Source: an uncultured Lachnospiraceae bacterium
GTDB taxonomy: Bacteria; Bacillota; Clostridia; Lachnospirales; Lachnospiraceae
Length of the DNA stretch: 51,937 nt
Direction of reading: 5' to 3'
NCBI GenBank assembly: GCA_947564645.1
Contig: CANOCU010000025.1
Location: 1 to 51,937 of the forward strand
Under the pieces are notes generated by a model that worked only from the letters and a program-made list of their open reading frames with translations, did not search any database and had not been told where the DNA came from. The first letter of the stretch is position 1; each line of letters opens with the position of its first letter. Below are positions 1 to 8,354 of the stretch, one piece after another. The position numbers and the translations under genes were made by a program.

Positions 1-17
1 CACTTCGATACCTCTCC
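1..17 (-). tRNA. tRNA-Ser, 5' end only (cut by window edge)
   Basis: On the minus strand the last bases of the window read GGAGAGGTATCGAAGTG, which matches the acceptor strand and start of the D-arm of clostridial serine tRNAs. The anticodon and the rest lie outside the window. A consensus promoter sits just upstream with no reading frame between, which fits a stable-RNA gene. A different class II tRNA (for example Leu) cannot be fully excluded. Confidence 0.6.
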
Positions 18-58
18 GGGTTTGTTTTGCGCCTACCCTCTCGGTCAGCGCGAAACTT

Positions 59-87
59 ATTCTAGCAAAAATAAATTTCAATGTCAA
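59..87 (-). promoter_or_regulatory. Consensus sigma-A promoter for the tRNA gene
   Basis: Minus strand: -35 TTGACA (82-87), a 17-base spacer, -10 TAGAAT (59-64). Both boxes are close to consensus and the spacing is ideal. Transcription would start near 52 and run into the tRNA-Ser. Confidence 0.75.
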
Positions 88-122
88 CCTATTTTTTCAC
101 AAATTTCAAAAAAATTTTTAAA

Positions 123-171
123 GAAGCCTGCGGTGCCCGCTATACGCGGTTTTTCAAGCCAAAAAGGCTTC
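123..171 (-). terminator. Probable terminator of the ispD operon
   Basis: Minus strand: GAAGCCT (from 171) pairs with AGGCTTC (to 123), with a smaller CCGC/GCGG hairpin inside and a T-rich run after it. The upstream arm lies in the last codons of ispD, so the stop codon falls inside the structure. Confidence 0.55.
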
Positions 172-888
172 TGCCGTCAGCAGATCCTCCGGCGTGGTGA
201 TCTTGATATTTTCATAAGAACCCTGCACCAGTCTGACAGGTCTCCCCATCAGAGTCTCCACTACCATGGCGTCATCCGTGATCCGTATTCCCTCCTGTAT
301 AAGTCTTTCCTTCTCCTGCATCAGCTTTTCATAGGCTTCCATGATCAGAGCGCCCTCAAACGACTGGGGCGTCTGGATCTGCCAGACAAGGCTACGATCC
401 GGCGTCTGAGCCGCAAAACCGTTCCGATCGGCGATCTTGATCGTATCTTTCACCGGCATTCCCGTCACACAGGCCCCATACCGCTCCACCGCCTCATAAT
501 TCCGCCGCAGGATCTCTTCCGTCAGAAACGGCCTTGCGCCGTCGTGGATAAAGAGATGCCCGTCCCTGTTTGGCACCCGCAGTCTGCCCTCCCGGATCAC
601 CCGCAGCGCCTGGTAGACGGAGTCATACCGTTCCCTGCCGCCGGCTGTGATCGTATCCACTTTCCGGAAATCATAGCGTTCCACGATCTCTTCCTTCACA
701 TAGGCGATATCTTCCGCCCCCGTGACCAGAATGCAGTCGTCGATCACATCCGACTCCTCCACCGCCTGCAGCGCATACCAGATAAGCGGCTTACCGCCAA
801 GCAGCATATACTGCTTCGCCACATCGCTTTTCATCCGTCTTCCGCTCCCCGCCGCCAATACGATCGCGGTACATCTCTTCTTCCCCAT
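154..888 (-). CDS. ispD: 2-C-methyl-D-erythritol 4-phosphate cytidylyltransferase
   Basis: This enzyme joins CTP and MEP to give CDP-methylerythritol in the non-mevalonate isoprenoid pathway (cytosol). The protein is 244 aa, normal for IspD. The N-terminal nucleotide loop AAGSGRRM (residues 12-19), followed by K25, and the IHDGARPF motif are the family hallmarks. I chose ATG at 888 because a GGAGAGGGAT ribosome site precedes it; the open frame upstream adds 14 unconserved residues. It is the last gene of a leftward block with tsaD and rnz and ends in a hairpin next to the tRNA promoter. Confidence 0.95.
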   Translation of the reverse strand: MGKKRCTAIVLAAGSGRRMKSDVAKQYMLLGGKPLIWYALQAVEESDVIDDCILVTGAEDIAYVKEEIVERYDFRKVDTITAGGRERYDSVYQALRVIREGRLRVPNRDGHLFIHDGARPFLTEEILRRNYEAVERYGACVTGMPVKDTIKIADRNGFAAQTPDRSLVWQIQTPQSFEGALIMEAYEKLMQEKERLIQEGIRITDDAMVVETLMGRPVRLVQGSYENIKITTPEDLLTAEAFLA

Positions 889-946
889 TACCGATCCCTC
901 TCCGTCCGACAAAACAGTGCTTCCATACATTCATTCGTCAAAAGCT

Positions 947-1052
947 GCGTTTTCTTCCATCCGCTCGCCAAAAGCAATTCTTTAAAGCTGCATTTTCCTA
1001 CATCCACCCGCCAAAACAATTCTTCAAGCGGCATTTTCCTACATCCGCTCAC
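947..1052. repeat. 41-43 bp tandem repeat, three copies, overlapping the tsaD stop
   Basis: The block beginning GC(A/G)TTTTC..CATCC recurs at 947, 990 and 1031, with related bases (about CCAAAAG/CAATTCTT) between. The rightmost copy contains the last codons and stop of tsaD (1039-1050); the other two lie beyond it, in the gap to ispD. This looks like slippage copying of the gene's 3' end. Confidence 0.75.
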
Positions 1053-2085
1053 CCAGCTTCAAGTTCGGTACCGCATTCAGATCATAGCCATGCCGCACGC
1101 CGCTGCGATACTCATAGTAAGCCGCCGCCCCGATCATCGCGGCATTATCCGTGCACAGGATCGGAGACGGATGATAGAAAGCGATCCCCCGCTCGTCACA
1201 CGCCTTTTCCAATGCGCTTCTGAGCGCCGTATTCGACGCCACCCCGCCCGCTATGGCAAACTTGCGCATACCGCACATTTCCATGGCCTGCATGGAATGC
1301 TCCACCAGCACGTCCACCACCGCCTTCTGAAAAGAGGCCGCCACGTCCGCCTGACAGACTGCGATCCCTTTCATCTCACAGGAATTCAGATAATTCAAGA
1401 CCGCTGATTTCAGGCCGCTGAAGCTGAAATCATAGACGGAATCGGCCACCTTCGCCCGCGGAAATCTGATCGCATCCGGATCGCCTTCCCGCGAAACCTT
1501 GTCGATCTTGGGCCCGCCCGGATAGCCCAGGCCGATGGCTCTCGCCACCTTGTCAAAAGCCTCTCCCGCGGCGTCGTCCCGGGTGCGGCCCAGAATCTCA
1601 TAGACTCCGTAATCTCTGACCACCACCAGATGAGAGTGCCCGCCCGACACGACCAGACAGACAAAGGGCGGCTCCAGATCCTTGTTTTCTATATAATTGG
1701 CGCTGATATGCCCTTCGATGTGATGCACGCCGATCAGCGGGATGCCCGACGCAAAGCTGATCGCCTTGGCTGCCGACACGCCCACTAACAGCGCGCCCAC
1801 CAGTCCCGGCCCGTAAGTAACCGCCACACCGTCCATATCCGCAAGCTTTCTGTCCGCCGTCCTCAGAGCCTGTGCGATCACCTGGTCGATCCGCTCGATA
1901 TGCTTTCTCGACGCGATCTCCGGCACCACACCGCCGTACAGCGTATGTAGATCGATCTGCGAGGAGATGATATTCGACAAAACCTCTCTGCCGTTTCTGA
2001 CGACCGCCGCCGCCGTCTCATCACAGGAGCTTTCTATGGCCAGTATCGTCACATCCTCTTCCCTGCGCGTTTCTGTTGTCTGCAT
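1039..2085 (-). CDS. tsaD: tRNA N6-adenosine threonylcarbamoyltransferase TsaD
   Basis: TsaD transfers the threonylcarbamoyl group to A37 of ANN-decoding tRNAs, with TsaB and TsaE. The 348-aa protein has the ASKHA-fold start (IESSCDET), the metal-binding HHIEGH box (residues 121-126), VSGGHSH and the IAGGVASN loop. Start ATG 2085 has AAAGGA upstream. tsaB and tsaE lie about 3 kb further right in the same orientation, so the t6A pathway partners are clustered. The 3' end is part of a tandem repeat. The roughly 210-bp gap to the next gene on the right shows nothing I can name. Confidence 0.96.
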   Translation of the reverse strand: MQTTETRREEDVTILAIESSCDETAAAVVRNGREVLSNIISSQIDLHTLYGGVVPEIASRKHIERIDQVIAQALRTADRKLADMDGVAVTYGPGLVGALLVGVSAAKAISFASGIPLIGVHHIEGHISANYIENKDLEPPFVCLVVSGGHSHLVVVRDYGVYEILGRTRDDAAGEAFDKVARAIGLGYPGGPKIDKVSREGDPDAIRFPRAKVADSVYDFSFSGLKSAVLNYLNSCEMKGIAVCQADVAASFQKAVVDVLVEHSMQAMEMCGMRKFAIAGGVASNTALRSALEKACDERGIAFYHPSPILCTDNAAMIGAAAYYEYRSGVRHGYDLNAVPNLKLGERM

Positions 2086-2295
2086 GTCCCTGTCCTTTCT
2101 ATCCGTTTATCCGCTCCGGCATGATCGGTAATAAGCGCCGTAACGCTGTACTGCCGTCTCCGGCGCTCCTTCTCCGGCCGCCGGTTCTTAAGCTGCGCCT
2201 GTCCTGCCCGGAAAAGCACATAAGAATGCGGCATCGCGTCCCAAACCGCCATACCGCATCAAAACCGTCCCCGAAAACGCGATCCGCCGTCACGC

Positions 2296-2865
2296 CTACT
2301 CGTTCACCAGGTCCCAGCCCAGTATCTTCCAGTGTCCCGCCTCATCCTTACGAAGAATAAACTGCTCCAGAGAAGGCACATTGCCCGCTCCCTGCTTTAC
2401 ATAGAAATTACAGTACAGTCTAGCACAGGAAGCTTCCTTCTCCGTAAAAAATTCCACGTCCGTGCTGGGCGACACCTCATAGCCCACTATCGTATACTTG
2501 TTCTCCTTCATGCTGGCGATCTCGGAACGAAGATCCTGCATATAATCTTCCTCGGACTTATTGGCGACCAGCTCCTCGTCATACAGCAGCTGGATCTGGT
2601 CTGCCAGGTCTTCCAGATCCTCCTCCGAGTACTCTTCATTGTAGAAGCACTTCGTGATCTCCGCGAAATATTTCACCACTTCCTTCGGCGTAGGCGGATA
2701 ATTACGTTCCAGATCCTTCTGCAGGACCTTCTGCACCGCCGTTGACTCCACCGCCTCTTCCCCTTTTGACCGGGACTTATGGGTGAGATAAAATGCAAAT
2801 CCCCCGATGATCACAACAAGGACCACACAGGTGATGACTATACTGATCACTCCTGAACGTTTCAT
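2296..2865 (-). CDS. Single-pass membrane protein, unknown function (possibly DUF6715-like)
   Basis: A 189-aa protein with a short basic N-terminus (MKRSG), one hydrophobic segment (about residues 6-26), then a soluble, acidic, probably extracellular domain of about 160 residues ending in LVNE. No catalytic motif is visible. I recall a clostridial family of similar size and layout (DUF6715), but I cannot confirm membership. ATG 2865 follows a GGGGG ribosome site; the 31 upstream in-frame residues look non-coding. It sits between rnz and tsaD, probably in the same transcript. Confidence 0.7.
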   Translation of the reverse strand: MKRSGVISIVITCVVLVVIIGGFAFYLTHKSRSKGEEAVESTAVQKVLQKDLERNYPPTPKEVVKYFAEITKCFYNEEYSEEDLEDLADQIQLLYDEELVANKSEEDYMQDLRSEIASMKENKYTIVGYEVSPSTDVEFFTEKEASCARLYCNFYVKQGAGNVPSLEQFILRKDEAGHWKILGWDLVNE

Positions 2866-2973
2866 AACCAATCCCCCATTCCTGTTCCATCTGCGAATCC
2901 GGGCGCAGGCACTACGATTGCTCATCGCACACAGCGCCTGTGTGAAAACCTTCCGCAATATGGGTTTCCACGG

Positions 2974-3885
2974 CTACGCCTCCTCAAACATGAGATCCAC
3001 GCTTCTGCCGTCCTTCGCGGCAACCGCATTGGGAAAGATATTGCGCACTTCCCGCATATACTCCTCGGGACGAGTCAGCGACGGACTGTAGTGTGTCAGC
3101 CAAAGCTCCTTCACATCCGCCTTCTTTGCCAGCTGCGCCGCCTCGTAGAAGGTCATGTGCTTGTACTCTCTGGCCTTCTGCTGCTTCTCCGGCTCTCCGT
3201 ACATGCCCTCACAGATAAAAAGATCCGCACCGGCCGCTGCGCGCACGATGCTTTCCGTGGGCCTGGTATCCGTACAATACGTTACCTTCAGTCCCTTGCG
3301 CGGCGCCCCTAAAACCATATCCGGTGTGAGCGTGCCTTCCTCTGTCTCTATTATCTCACCTTTTTGCAGACGATTCCAGTAATTTTTCGGAATATTTAAC
3401 TGCATCGCCCTGTTCACGTCGAACCGGCCGATCCGCTCCACTACTATATTATAGCCGTAGCAGAGCACATTGTGATTGACCCGGTAAGTCTCGATCCGGA
3501 ATCCGTCAAAAGCAATGGTCTGTTCCGCCTCCGTCAGTTCCATGCAGTTTACTTCGAAAGGAAGCTCCGGCGCGATCACCCGCAATGCGCTGACCACCTT
3601 AGTCAATCCCTTCGGCCCTATGAGCAGAAGGGGCTCTGTGCGCTCCGCGTTGCCCATCGTGAGAAGCATCCCCGGCAGACCGCTGATATGATCCGCGTGA
3701 TAATGGGTGAAGCAGATGATGTCGATCGGTTTCGGACTCCATCCCTTTTCCTTCAGGGCAATCTGTGTGCCCTCGCCGCAGTCGATCAGTATGCCTGTCC
3801 CGTTGTACCGCGCCATCATCGATGTGAGCCACCGGTAAGGCAGAGGCATCATACCCCCTGTGCCTAATAAGCAGATATCTAACAT
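2974..3885 (-). CDS. rnz: Ribonuclease Z (tRNA 3' processing endonuclease)
   Basis: RNase Z cuts the 3' trailer of tRNA precursors, especially those without an encoded CCA. The 303-aa protein is a full-length metallo-beta-lactamase-fold enzyme: the zinc motif HYHADH is at residues 61-66, and further metal ligands are seen in NHNVL, CTDTRP and LTHYSP. The AGGAG site before ATG 3885 is well placed. The neighbours (TsaB/D/E, RimI, a tRNA) make this a tRNA and ribosome maturation cluster. Confidence 0.95.
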   Translation of the reverse strand: MLDICLLGTGGMMPLPYRWLTSMMARYNGTGILIDCGEGTQIALKEKGWSPKPIDIICFTHYHADHISGLPGMLLTMGNAERTEPLLLIGPKGLTKVVSALRVIAPELPFEVNCMELTEAEQTIAFDGFRIETYRVNHNVLCYGYNIVVERIGRFDVNRAMQLNIPKNYWNRLQKGEIIETEEGTLTPDMVLGAPRKGLKVTYCTDTRPTESIVRAAAGADLFICEGMYGEPEKQQKAREYKHMTFYEAAQLAKKADVKELWLTHYSPSLTRPEEYMREVRNIFPNAVAAKDGRSVDLMFEEA

Positions 3886-3966
3886 GTGTACTCCTGTTCT
3901 GTGGTTCCATGGAGCTCTCAGGAAGTACGGGAGATTATGACCGGAATGTCCGGCAATGACAGGCCG

Positions 3967-4215
3967 TCACAACAGTTCCTCCCGCTCTTTTGTTTCCACG
4001 GGAACCACAAATCCGGCGATGATCTTCTCGTAACATTCCTCACACAGATCGAACGAATGGCTCGTGCCGTCCTTCTTCCCGAAAAAGCCGAAATCATGTG
4101 TCACGTGAACACATTCTTCCTTCAGAATTCCATTTTCTACCAATAATTTCTTGCCGCAGCAGTTGCAGACTGCCTCGGTCAACTGTATTGCTTTCTGTTC
4201 TGTATAAACGCGCAT
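3967..4215 (-). CDS. Small Cys-rich (probable zinc-ribbon) protein
   Basis: An 82-aa protein with two CxxC pairs, CNCC (about residue 17) and CEEC (about residue 58), spaced as in a zinc ribbon, plus H38 and H41 between them. An AGGAGG ribosome site lies six bases before ATG 4215, so it is surely translated. It lies between rimI and rnz on the same strand. I do not recognise a named family. A nucleic-acid or protein-binding accessory role is a guess from the Cys pattern alone. Confidence 0.75.
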   Translation of the reverse strand: MRVYTEQKAIQLTEAVCNCCGKKLLVENGILKEECVHVTHDFGFFGKKDGTSHSFDLCEECYEKIIAGFVVPVETKEREELL

Positions 4216-4311
4216 GAGAAACCTCCTATCGTGTTACACTTCTTCTATCGTTTCATCTCAATTCTATCAGACAAAACGGTCCACAACAGTGGTAATTGTT
4301 CCATGCCGTTC

Positions 4312-4746
4312 CTATCTCTTCCAGAAGATCAGCGCATCTTCCGCCGGCTTCTCATAGAACCCGGGCCGGATCCCCGCCGACTCAAACCCCAGCTTCTCAT
4401 AAACATGAATGGCGGCGGCGTTGCTGACCCGCACTTCCAGCGTGTAGGCCGTCAGGCCTTCCTTATCCCCCTCAGCCATCAGATGCCGCAGCATGGCCGT
4501 TGCGATGCCCCGGTTTCTGTCTTCCGGCGTGACGACCACATTGGTGATATTCCCTTCCCCCGCGATCATCAGGACGCCGCAGCCGCCTAAGATCCGGCCG
4601 TCTTCCTCCGCCACGTAATACCTGGCGTCTTCTTTGCCGATCATCTCCAGAAAGGAATCCGCCGACCAGGGCATGGAGAACGTCTCTTCCTCCAGCCTGC
4701 TGATCGGAGGAACATCCTCCGGAGTCATTCTTCTATAGATCACCAT
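4312..4746 (-). CDS. rimI: Ribosomal protein bS18-alanine N-acetyltransferase
   Basis: A 144-aa GNAT enzyme. The acetyl-CoA loop region (VVTPEDRNRGIATAML, about residues 71-86) and the C-terminal block EVRVSNAAAIHVYEKLGF are classical for RimI, which acetylates the N-terminal alanine of S18. GGGAGGG precedes ATG 4746 at a normal distance; a longer open frame upstream lies antiparallel-free but out of frame over tsaB and is spurious. Gene order tsaE-tsaB-rimI is a common Firmicute arrangement and supports the assignment. Confidence 0.9.
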   Translation of the reverse strand: MVIYRRMTPEDVPPISRLEEETFSMPWSADSFLEMIGKEDARYYVAEEDGRILGGCGVLMIAGEGNITNVVVTPEDRNRGIATAMLRHLMAEGDKEGLTAYTLEVRVSNAAAIHVYEKLGFESAGIRPGFYEKPAEDALIFWKR

Positions 4747-4778
4747 GTATGTATGCCCTCCCGCTGATCTGCCATCTC

Positions 4779-5612
4779 TTATTTCCCGCCGATGCCGGCA
4801 CGTTCCCGTTCCGCCTGGGAAAGCCGCAGGTACTCCGGCACGTGTTCCGCGCCGCTCACGGCCCTGCCCTGCGCATAGTAAATGCCGCCAAGGGCAGCGA
4901 TACATGCCGCAGACTGCCGGTTGCGATGCGCCGGCGCCAGCGTATAAGGAACCTGCAGAACTTCCGCCATCCTGTCCCGGAAAACGGGGATGCCGTCTCC
5001 CACGAAGACGACTTTCCTGCCGGTCCGGTTGATCTCCTGTGCGATCTCGTCGAAGGAAACGGCACACTGCGCCTTTACGACACGCATGTCATATCCCTGT
5101 TCCGCCGTTTCTGACACCGTCTTCTCCTGTCCGTTCACGGATGACACGGTCTCCTTTTCTCTCTCCGGAGATGACATATCTGTCAGAAATCCGGAAACTT
5201 CCACTGCACAGACAGCAGACCGGCTGCAAAATTCATAGAGTCCCGTGTAAACCTGGTTTCTTCTGGCATCCATGATCGGACACACCAGCGCATCCGTACC
5301 GTACATCTGGTACGCAAGCCCTTCTAAGGTGGGCACCGGAACGATCGGCTTCTCCATGGCAAAAGCAAGCCCCTTGGCCGTGGCGGAACCGATCCGCAGC
5401 CCGGTAAAGGAACCCGGCCCGGCTGCCACTGCAATGGCATCCACCGTATCCAGATCAAGTTCTACCATCCGCCTGATCTCCTCCAACATGGGGAGCAGCG
5501 TCTGGGAATGAGTCTTCTTATATTGTACGGTATATTCCGCGATCAGCTCGTCGTCTTCCGCAAGCGCCACGGAAGCCACCAACCCGGAACTGTCCAGTGC
5601 CAGTATCTTCAT
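4779..5612 (-). CDS. tsaB: tRNA threonylcarbamoyladenosine biosynthesis protein TsaB
   Basis: TsaB is the catalytically inactive partner that binds TsaD for t6A synthesis. The 277-aa protein starts MKILALDSS and carries HSQTLLP (from H35) and GPGSFTGLRIG (65-75). It is about 40-50 residues longer than usual: an insert around residues 130-170, rich in Ser/Glu/Thr, interrupts the second half. Its ATG overlaps the tsaE stop by four bases, so translation is coupled. Confidence 0.94.
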   Translation of the reverse strand: MKILALDSSGLVASVALAEDDELIAEYTVQYKKTHSQTLLPMLEEIRRMVELDLDTVDAIAVAAGPGSFTGLRIGSATAKGLAFAMEKPIVPVPTLEGLAYQMYGTDALVCPIMDARRNQVYTGLYEFCSRSAVCAVEVSGFLTDMSSPEREKETVSSVNGQEKTVSETAEQGYDMRVVKAQCAVSFDEIAQEINRTGRKVVFVGDGIPVFRDRMAEVLQVPYTLAPAHRNRQSAACIAALGGIYYAQGRAVSGAEHVPEYLRLSQAERERAGIGGK

Positions 5613-6061
5613 AACACTCTCCCCCGTTCCTCTATCGTGATCCGGCGATAGTCAAAGCCCTTACGCAGATCCTTCTCGATGGTGATCTGCCGGTACTGCC
5701 GGGGCAGAATCTCCTCGATCAGGTTCGCCCACTCGATCAGACAGACGCCCTCGCCGTAGAAACAGTCCTCATAGCCGATCTCCTCCATCTCCTCCACGTC
5801 CCCGATCCGGTACACATCGAAATGATAGAAAGGCAGACGACCCTCCTCATAGATCTGCAGGATCGTAAACGTAGGGCTGTTCACCGCCTCTTCTATGCCG
5901 AGCCCGGCGGCGACTCCCTGAGTCAATACGGTCTTACCCACACCCAGATCCCCGATCAGGGTATAGACCTCTCCCGCCTTCGCCTGCTGCCCGATCTGCC
6001 TTCCAAGCGCAAAAGTCTCCTCTGCGCTGTATGTCTCTGTTATCTTCATAACCTCAGTCAT
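5609..6061 (-). CDS. tsaE: tRNA threonylcarbamoyladenosine biosynthesis ATPase TsaE
   Basis: TsaE is the P-loop ATPase that resets the TsaB-TsaD complex. The 150-aa protein has Walker A GDLGVGKT (37-44), the SPTF motif, FDVYR and the LIEWANL segment, all typical. The ATG at 6061 overlaps the stop of the upstream ycxB-like gene (TGATG). An internal ATG four codons later has a GAGG site and may be the true start. The 3' end overlaps tsaB. Confidence 0.94.
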   Translation of the reverse strand: MTEVMKITETYSAEETFALGRQIGQQAKAGEVYTLIGDLGVGKTVLTQGVAAGLGIEEAVNSPTFTILQIYEEGRLPFYHFDVYRIGDVEEMEEIGYEDCFYGEGVCLIEWANLIEEILPRQYRQITIEKDLRKGFDYRRITIEERGRVL

Positions 6062-6540
6062 CAACCTCTGATCTTTACTTTCTTCGGCGGCATATGGGTC
6101 GAGATGATCTCGATCACCTTATACCGGTTCTCGCCCAGATCCTGCTTCGGAAAGATGCAGGCATTGGTGCGCGTCGTATACACGATGATGCTGCGGGACG
6201 TGGAAACCGCCTTGCACATGCCGTCCCAGCCCATCTTCTCCGTCGTCTCGTCCTGGGAAACCTCGATCCCCTCATCCGTCAGGCGGTAATGCAGCGGTTT
6301 CCTGAAGGCCGGCGTGTTCAGCGCCTGCTGCTTTGACCTGATAAAAAGCGTCCACGGCAGATACAGCAGGATCACCACGCCGATGATCAGGCAGACCGGC
6401 TGTCTGTTAGACGCAAAAAGCATCAGCATCAACACCCCCACCAGGGAACCCATCAGACCAGACAGGCTGCTGTAAGTATGGCGCAGCATGTAATCGTACA
6501 AAATATTGGAAGTTATCTTCACGTCAAATTCTAATTCCAT
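6061..6540 (-). CDS. YcxB-like membrane protein
   Basis: A 159-aa protein: an N-terminal segment starting MELEFDVK, two adjacent transmembrane helices (about residues 25-68), then a soluble domain with the ...WDGMCKAVSTSRSIIVYTT pattern seen in YcxB-like proteins. Function is unknown in the family. ATG 6540 follows AGAGGGA; 27 in-frame residues upstream are not conserved-looking. It is first in the tsaE-tsaB-rimI run and is coupled to tsaE by overlapping stop and start codons. Confidence 0.75.
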   Translation of the reverse strand: MELEFDVKITSNILYDYMLRHTYSSLSGLMGSLVGVLMLMLFASNRQPVCLIIGVVILLYLPWTLFIRSKQQALNTPAFRKPLHYRLTDEGIEVSQDETTEKMGWDGMCKAVSTSRSIIVYTTRTNACIFPKQDLGENRYKVIEIISTHMPPKKVKIRG

Positions 6541-6612
6541 GGTAATCCCTCTATCCGGATACGTGCGAATGCCCCATGTCGTCCCCGACACAGGAAATTT
6601 CCTATTATGATA

Positions 6613-6642
6613 AGAAAACACCTACATCGTAGGTGCTTTCTT
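6613..6642 (-). terminator. Rho-independent terminator
   Basis: CACCTAC (6619-6625), a three-base loop ATC, GTAGGTG (6629-6635), flanked by A-rich and T-rich runs on both sides. Read leftwards it ends the lipoprotein transcript before the ycxB-tsaE block; the symmetric flanks would also let it work rightwards. Confidence 0.8.
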
Positions 6643-6684
6643 CACTTACTATTCTATTATACAAATTTTCACATAAAGTGCAAG

Positions 6685-7323
6685 TTAATAATTGATCCCG
6701 CAAATTCCCAGCTTACCATCCTGCACACCGAATGTAATGCTCGGCGCATCCTCACCGCTGTAGAGCGTGAAGCCCGCCATACTGGGGCTTAGGCCCTCTT
6801 CATCCGCATCTGCGATCGACTTTACCATCTCATCTGTAAAAAGATTCTCCGCTCCCAGGGCGATAAAATCTTCCCGCGTCTCTACGACTGCCCCTTCCTC
6901 CGTCAGTCCGACATACACGGGAAATGTCGTCAGATCCGCCAGTTTCTCTATATCCTTGCCAGCCACAGCCTCCTTGATCTTCCCGCCAAAAGCTGCCGCG
7001 GTCTGTGTATCCACGGCGAAATTATCCTCGTAAGTTCCCTCTGCCGCATCTTCCTGTGCCGGCTCCTGCGCCGTCCCTGCGGCGTCGGAAAAATCTGCCG
7101 CAGCTGCGGCTCCCGTATCCTCTGCTTTCCCGTCATCCGCACTCTGCCCTGCGACATCGTCTGTGTCCGCCGTATCCTTATCCGGCTGCCCGGCCGCGTC
7201 TTCGTTATCCTGGACTGCGCTGTCCTCATACACCACATTTTCCAGCGAGTCCTTTTTCTGTCCGCATCCTGCCAGTGCCAGGACCATTGCCGTTACCATA
7301 CATACGACCACTTTCTTTTTCAT
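6685..7323 (-). CDS. Secreted lipoprotein of unknown function
   Basis: 212 aa. The signal peptide ends in the lipobox LAGC (C20), so the protein is lipid-anchored outside the cell. Residues about 30-100 are an Asp/Ala/Gly-rich disordered spacer. The C-terminal 110 residues (from about FAVDTQTAAAFG) form a compact domain ending GKLGICGINY. No enzyme motif is recognised. It follows the sigma/anti-sigma pair on the same strand after a tandem-repeat spacer, so it may belong to the sigma factor's regulon; this is inference from position. Confidence 0.75.
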   Translation of the reverse strand: MKKKVVVCMVTAMVLALAGCGQKKDSLENVVYEDSAVQDNEDAAGQPDKDTADTDDVAGQSADDGKAEDTGAAAAADFSDAAGTAQEPAQEDAAEGTYEDNFAVDTQTAAAFGGKIKEAVAGKDIEKLADLTTFPVYVGLTEEGAVVETREDFIALGAENLFTDEMVKSIADADEEGLSPSMAGFTLYSGEDAPSITFGVQDGKLGICGINY

Positions 7324-7351
7324 AATCCTTTTCCTCTTTCTCTTCTTTTCC

Positions 7352-7485
7352 CGGATTCGTTATTTTTCTTTTATTCTTCTTTCTCCTGAATCCGTTATTT
7401 TTCTTTTGTTCTTTTTTCTCCTGGATCTGTTATTTTTTATTCTTCTTTCTTCTGGATCCGTTATTTTTCTGTTATTTTCCTGTTT
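7352..7485. repeat. About 35-bp imperfect tandem repeat, four copies
   Basis: Copies of GGATCCGTTATTTTTCTTTT-like sequence have their GTTATTT cores at 7359, 7394, 7429 and 7460 (periods 35, 35, 31). The array fills the gap between rsiV and the lipoprotein gene. No frame stays open across it, so it is non-coding. Confidence 0.8.
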
Positions 7486-7490
7486 CTCAT

Positions 7491-8354
7491 TCAGTCTTCC
7501 TTCCGGATCTCGAATTCCAGCTGTCCCGCCGCTCCAGGCGCGATCTCATACTTCTCCAGGACAACGACCGGATTGTAAGCCTGATTGATATAGAAGTTCA
7601 CATCTTCATCGATTCCCTGCCATTGATCCGGCCAGTAATCCGCCACATCTTCCGCCCGCTTCTGCCCGATCTGATCGATCTGGGCGAGGATGCTGCGCCT
7701 GACGATACCGGCGTAGTCATCCCCCAGAATATCACGAAGCGTTATCCATTTACCCGTCTCCAGATCCAGATTATAGTATCTGTCCTCACTGTATGCGCTG
7801 GTCCAGCTCTCTGCCCCCTTCACCACCAAAGACAGATACCTGTCGCTCTGGGTCCGCACCTCGTACCACACTCTGATCGAGATCTCGTGCGCGGCCCATT
7901 CCTCCTTCGTGCCGCCGGTAGCCAGAAAGGCCTGCCTGTATTCTTCAGCCCTTCCCTGCGCCTCTCTGGCATACTGCGCACAGAACGCGTAAATATCTTC
8001 GTTTACTTCTTCTTCCAGATCCTGCAGATCTTCTGCGATCACCGCAATGCCGGGAATCTCCACGGAGATCTTCAGATCCTCTGTCTCCGTCTCGTAGGAA
8101 CGAAACGTGAAGATCTTTGCCAGTGTGCCTATTACCGGGATGTCACTCATTTCTTCGGCAAAAACCTCGCTAGTGTTAAGCCCTGTCACAAACAGGACTG
8201 CTACAACGGCCGCCGCGGAGACAATTCTCTTTTTCATAAGAGAAAAACGGCGTTTCTTCTCCGCACGTTCCACTTCCAGCTTCACCCGTTCTGACAGTTC
8301 CTGCGGAATCGGGATACTAAGATATTCCTGTTTTGCCTCTGTCATACGGTTCAC
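7491..8354 (-). CDS. rsiV: RsiV-like anti-sigma factor (DUF3298 type)
   Basis: 287 aa: an N-terminal cytoplasmic segment of about 40 residues that should bind the sigma factor, one transmembrane helix (about 42-60), then an extracellular domain with the DUF3298 features (WTSAYSEDRYYNLDLETGKWITLRDIL) that in RsiV senses lysozyme. The start is GTG 8354, overlapping the sigma stop (GTGA), with AGGAGG seven bases upstream; the ATG three codons later is the alternative. The ligand is not known here; lysozyme is inferred from the Bacillus/Clostridioides RsiV family. Confidence 0.82.
   Translation of the reverse strand: MNRMTEAKQEYLSIPIPQELSERVKLEVERAEKKRRFSLMKKRIVSAAAVVAVLFVTGLNTSEVFAEEMSDIPVIGTLAKIFTFRSYETETEDLKISVEIPGIAVIAEDLQDLEEEVNEDIYAFCAQYAREAQGRAEEYRQAFLATGGTKEEWAAHEISIRVWYEVRTQSDRYLSLVVKGAESWTSAYSEDRYYNLDLETGKWITLRDILGDDYAGIVRRSILAQIDQIGQKRAEDVADYWPDQWQGIDEDVNFYINQAYNPVVVLEKYEIAPGAAGQLEFEIRKED

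Noticed and set aside
22-1407. 461-codon plus-strand open frame
   Set aside because: It lies over ispD and tsaD in the opposite direction, has no ribosome site, and its composition is that of an antisense shadow.
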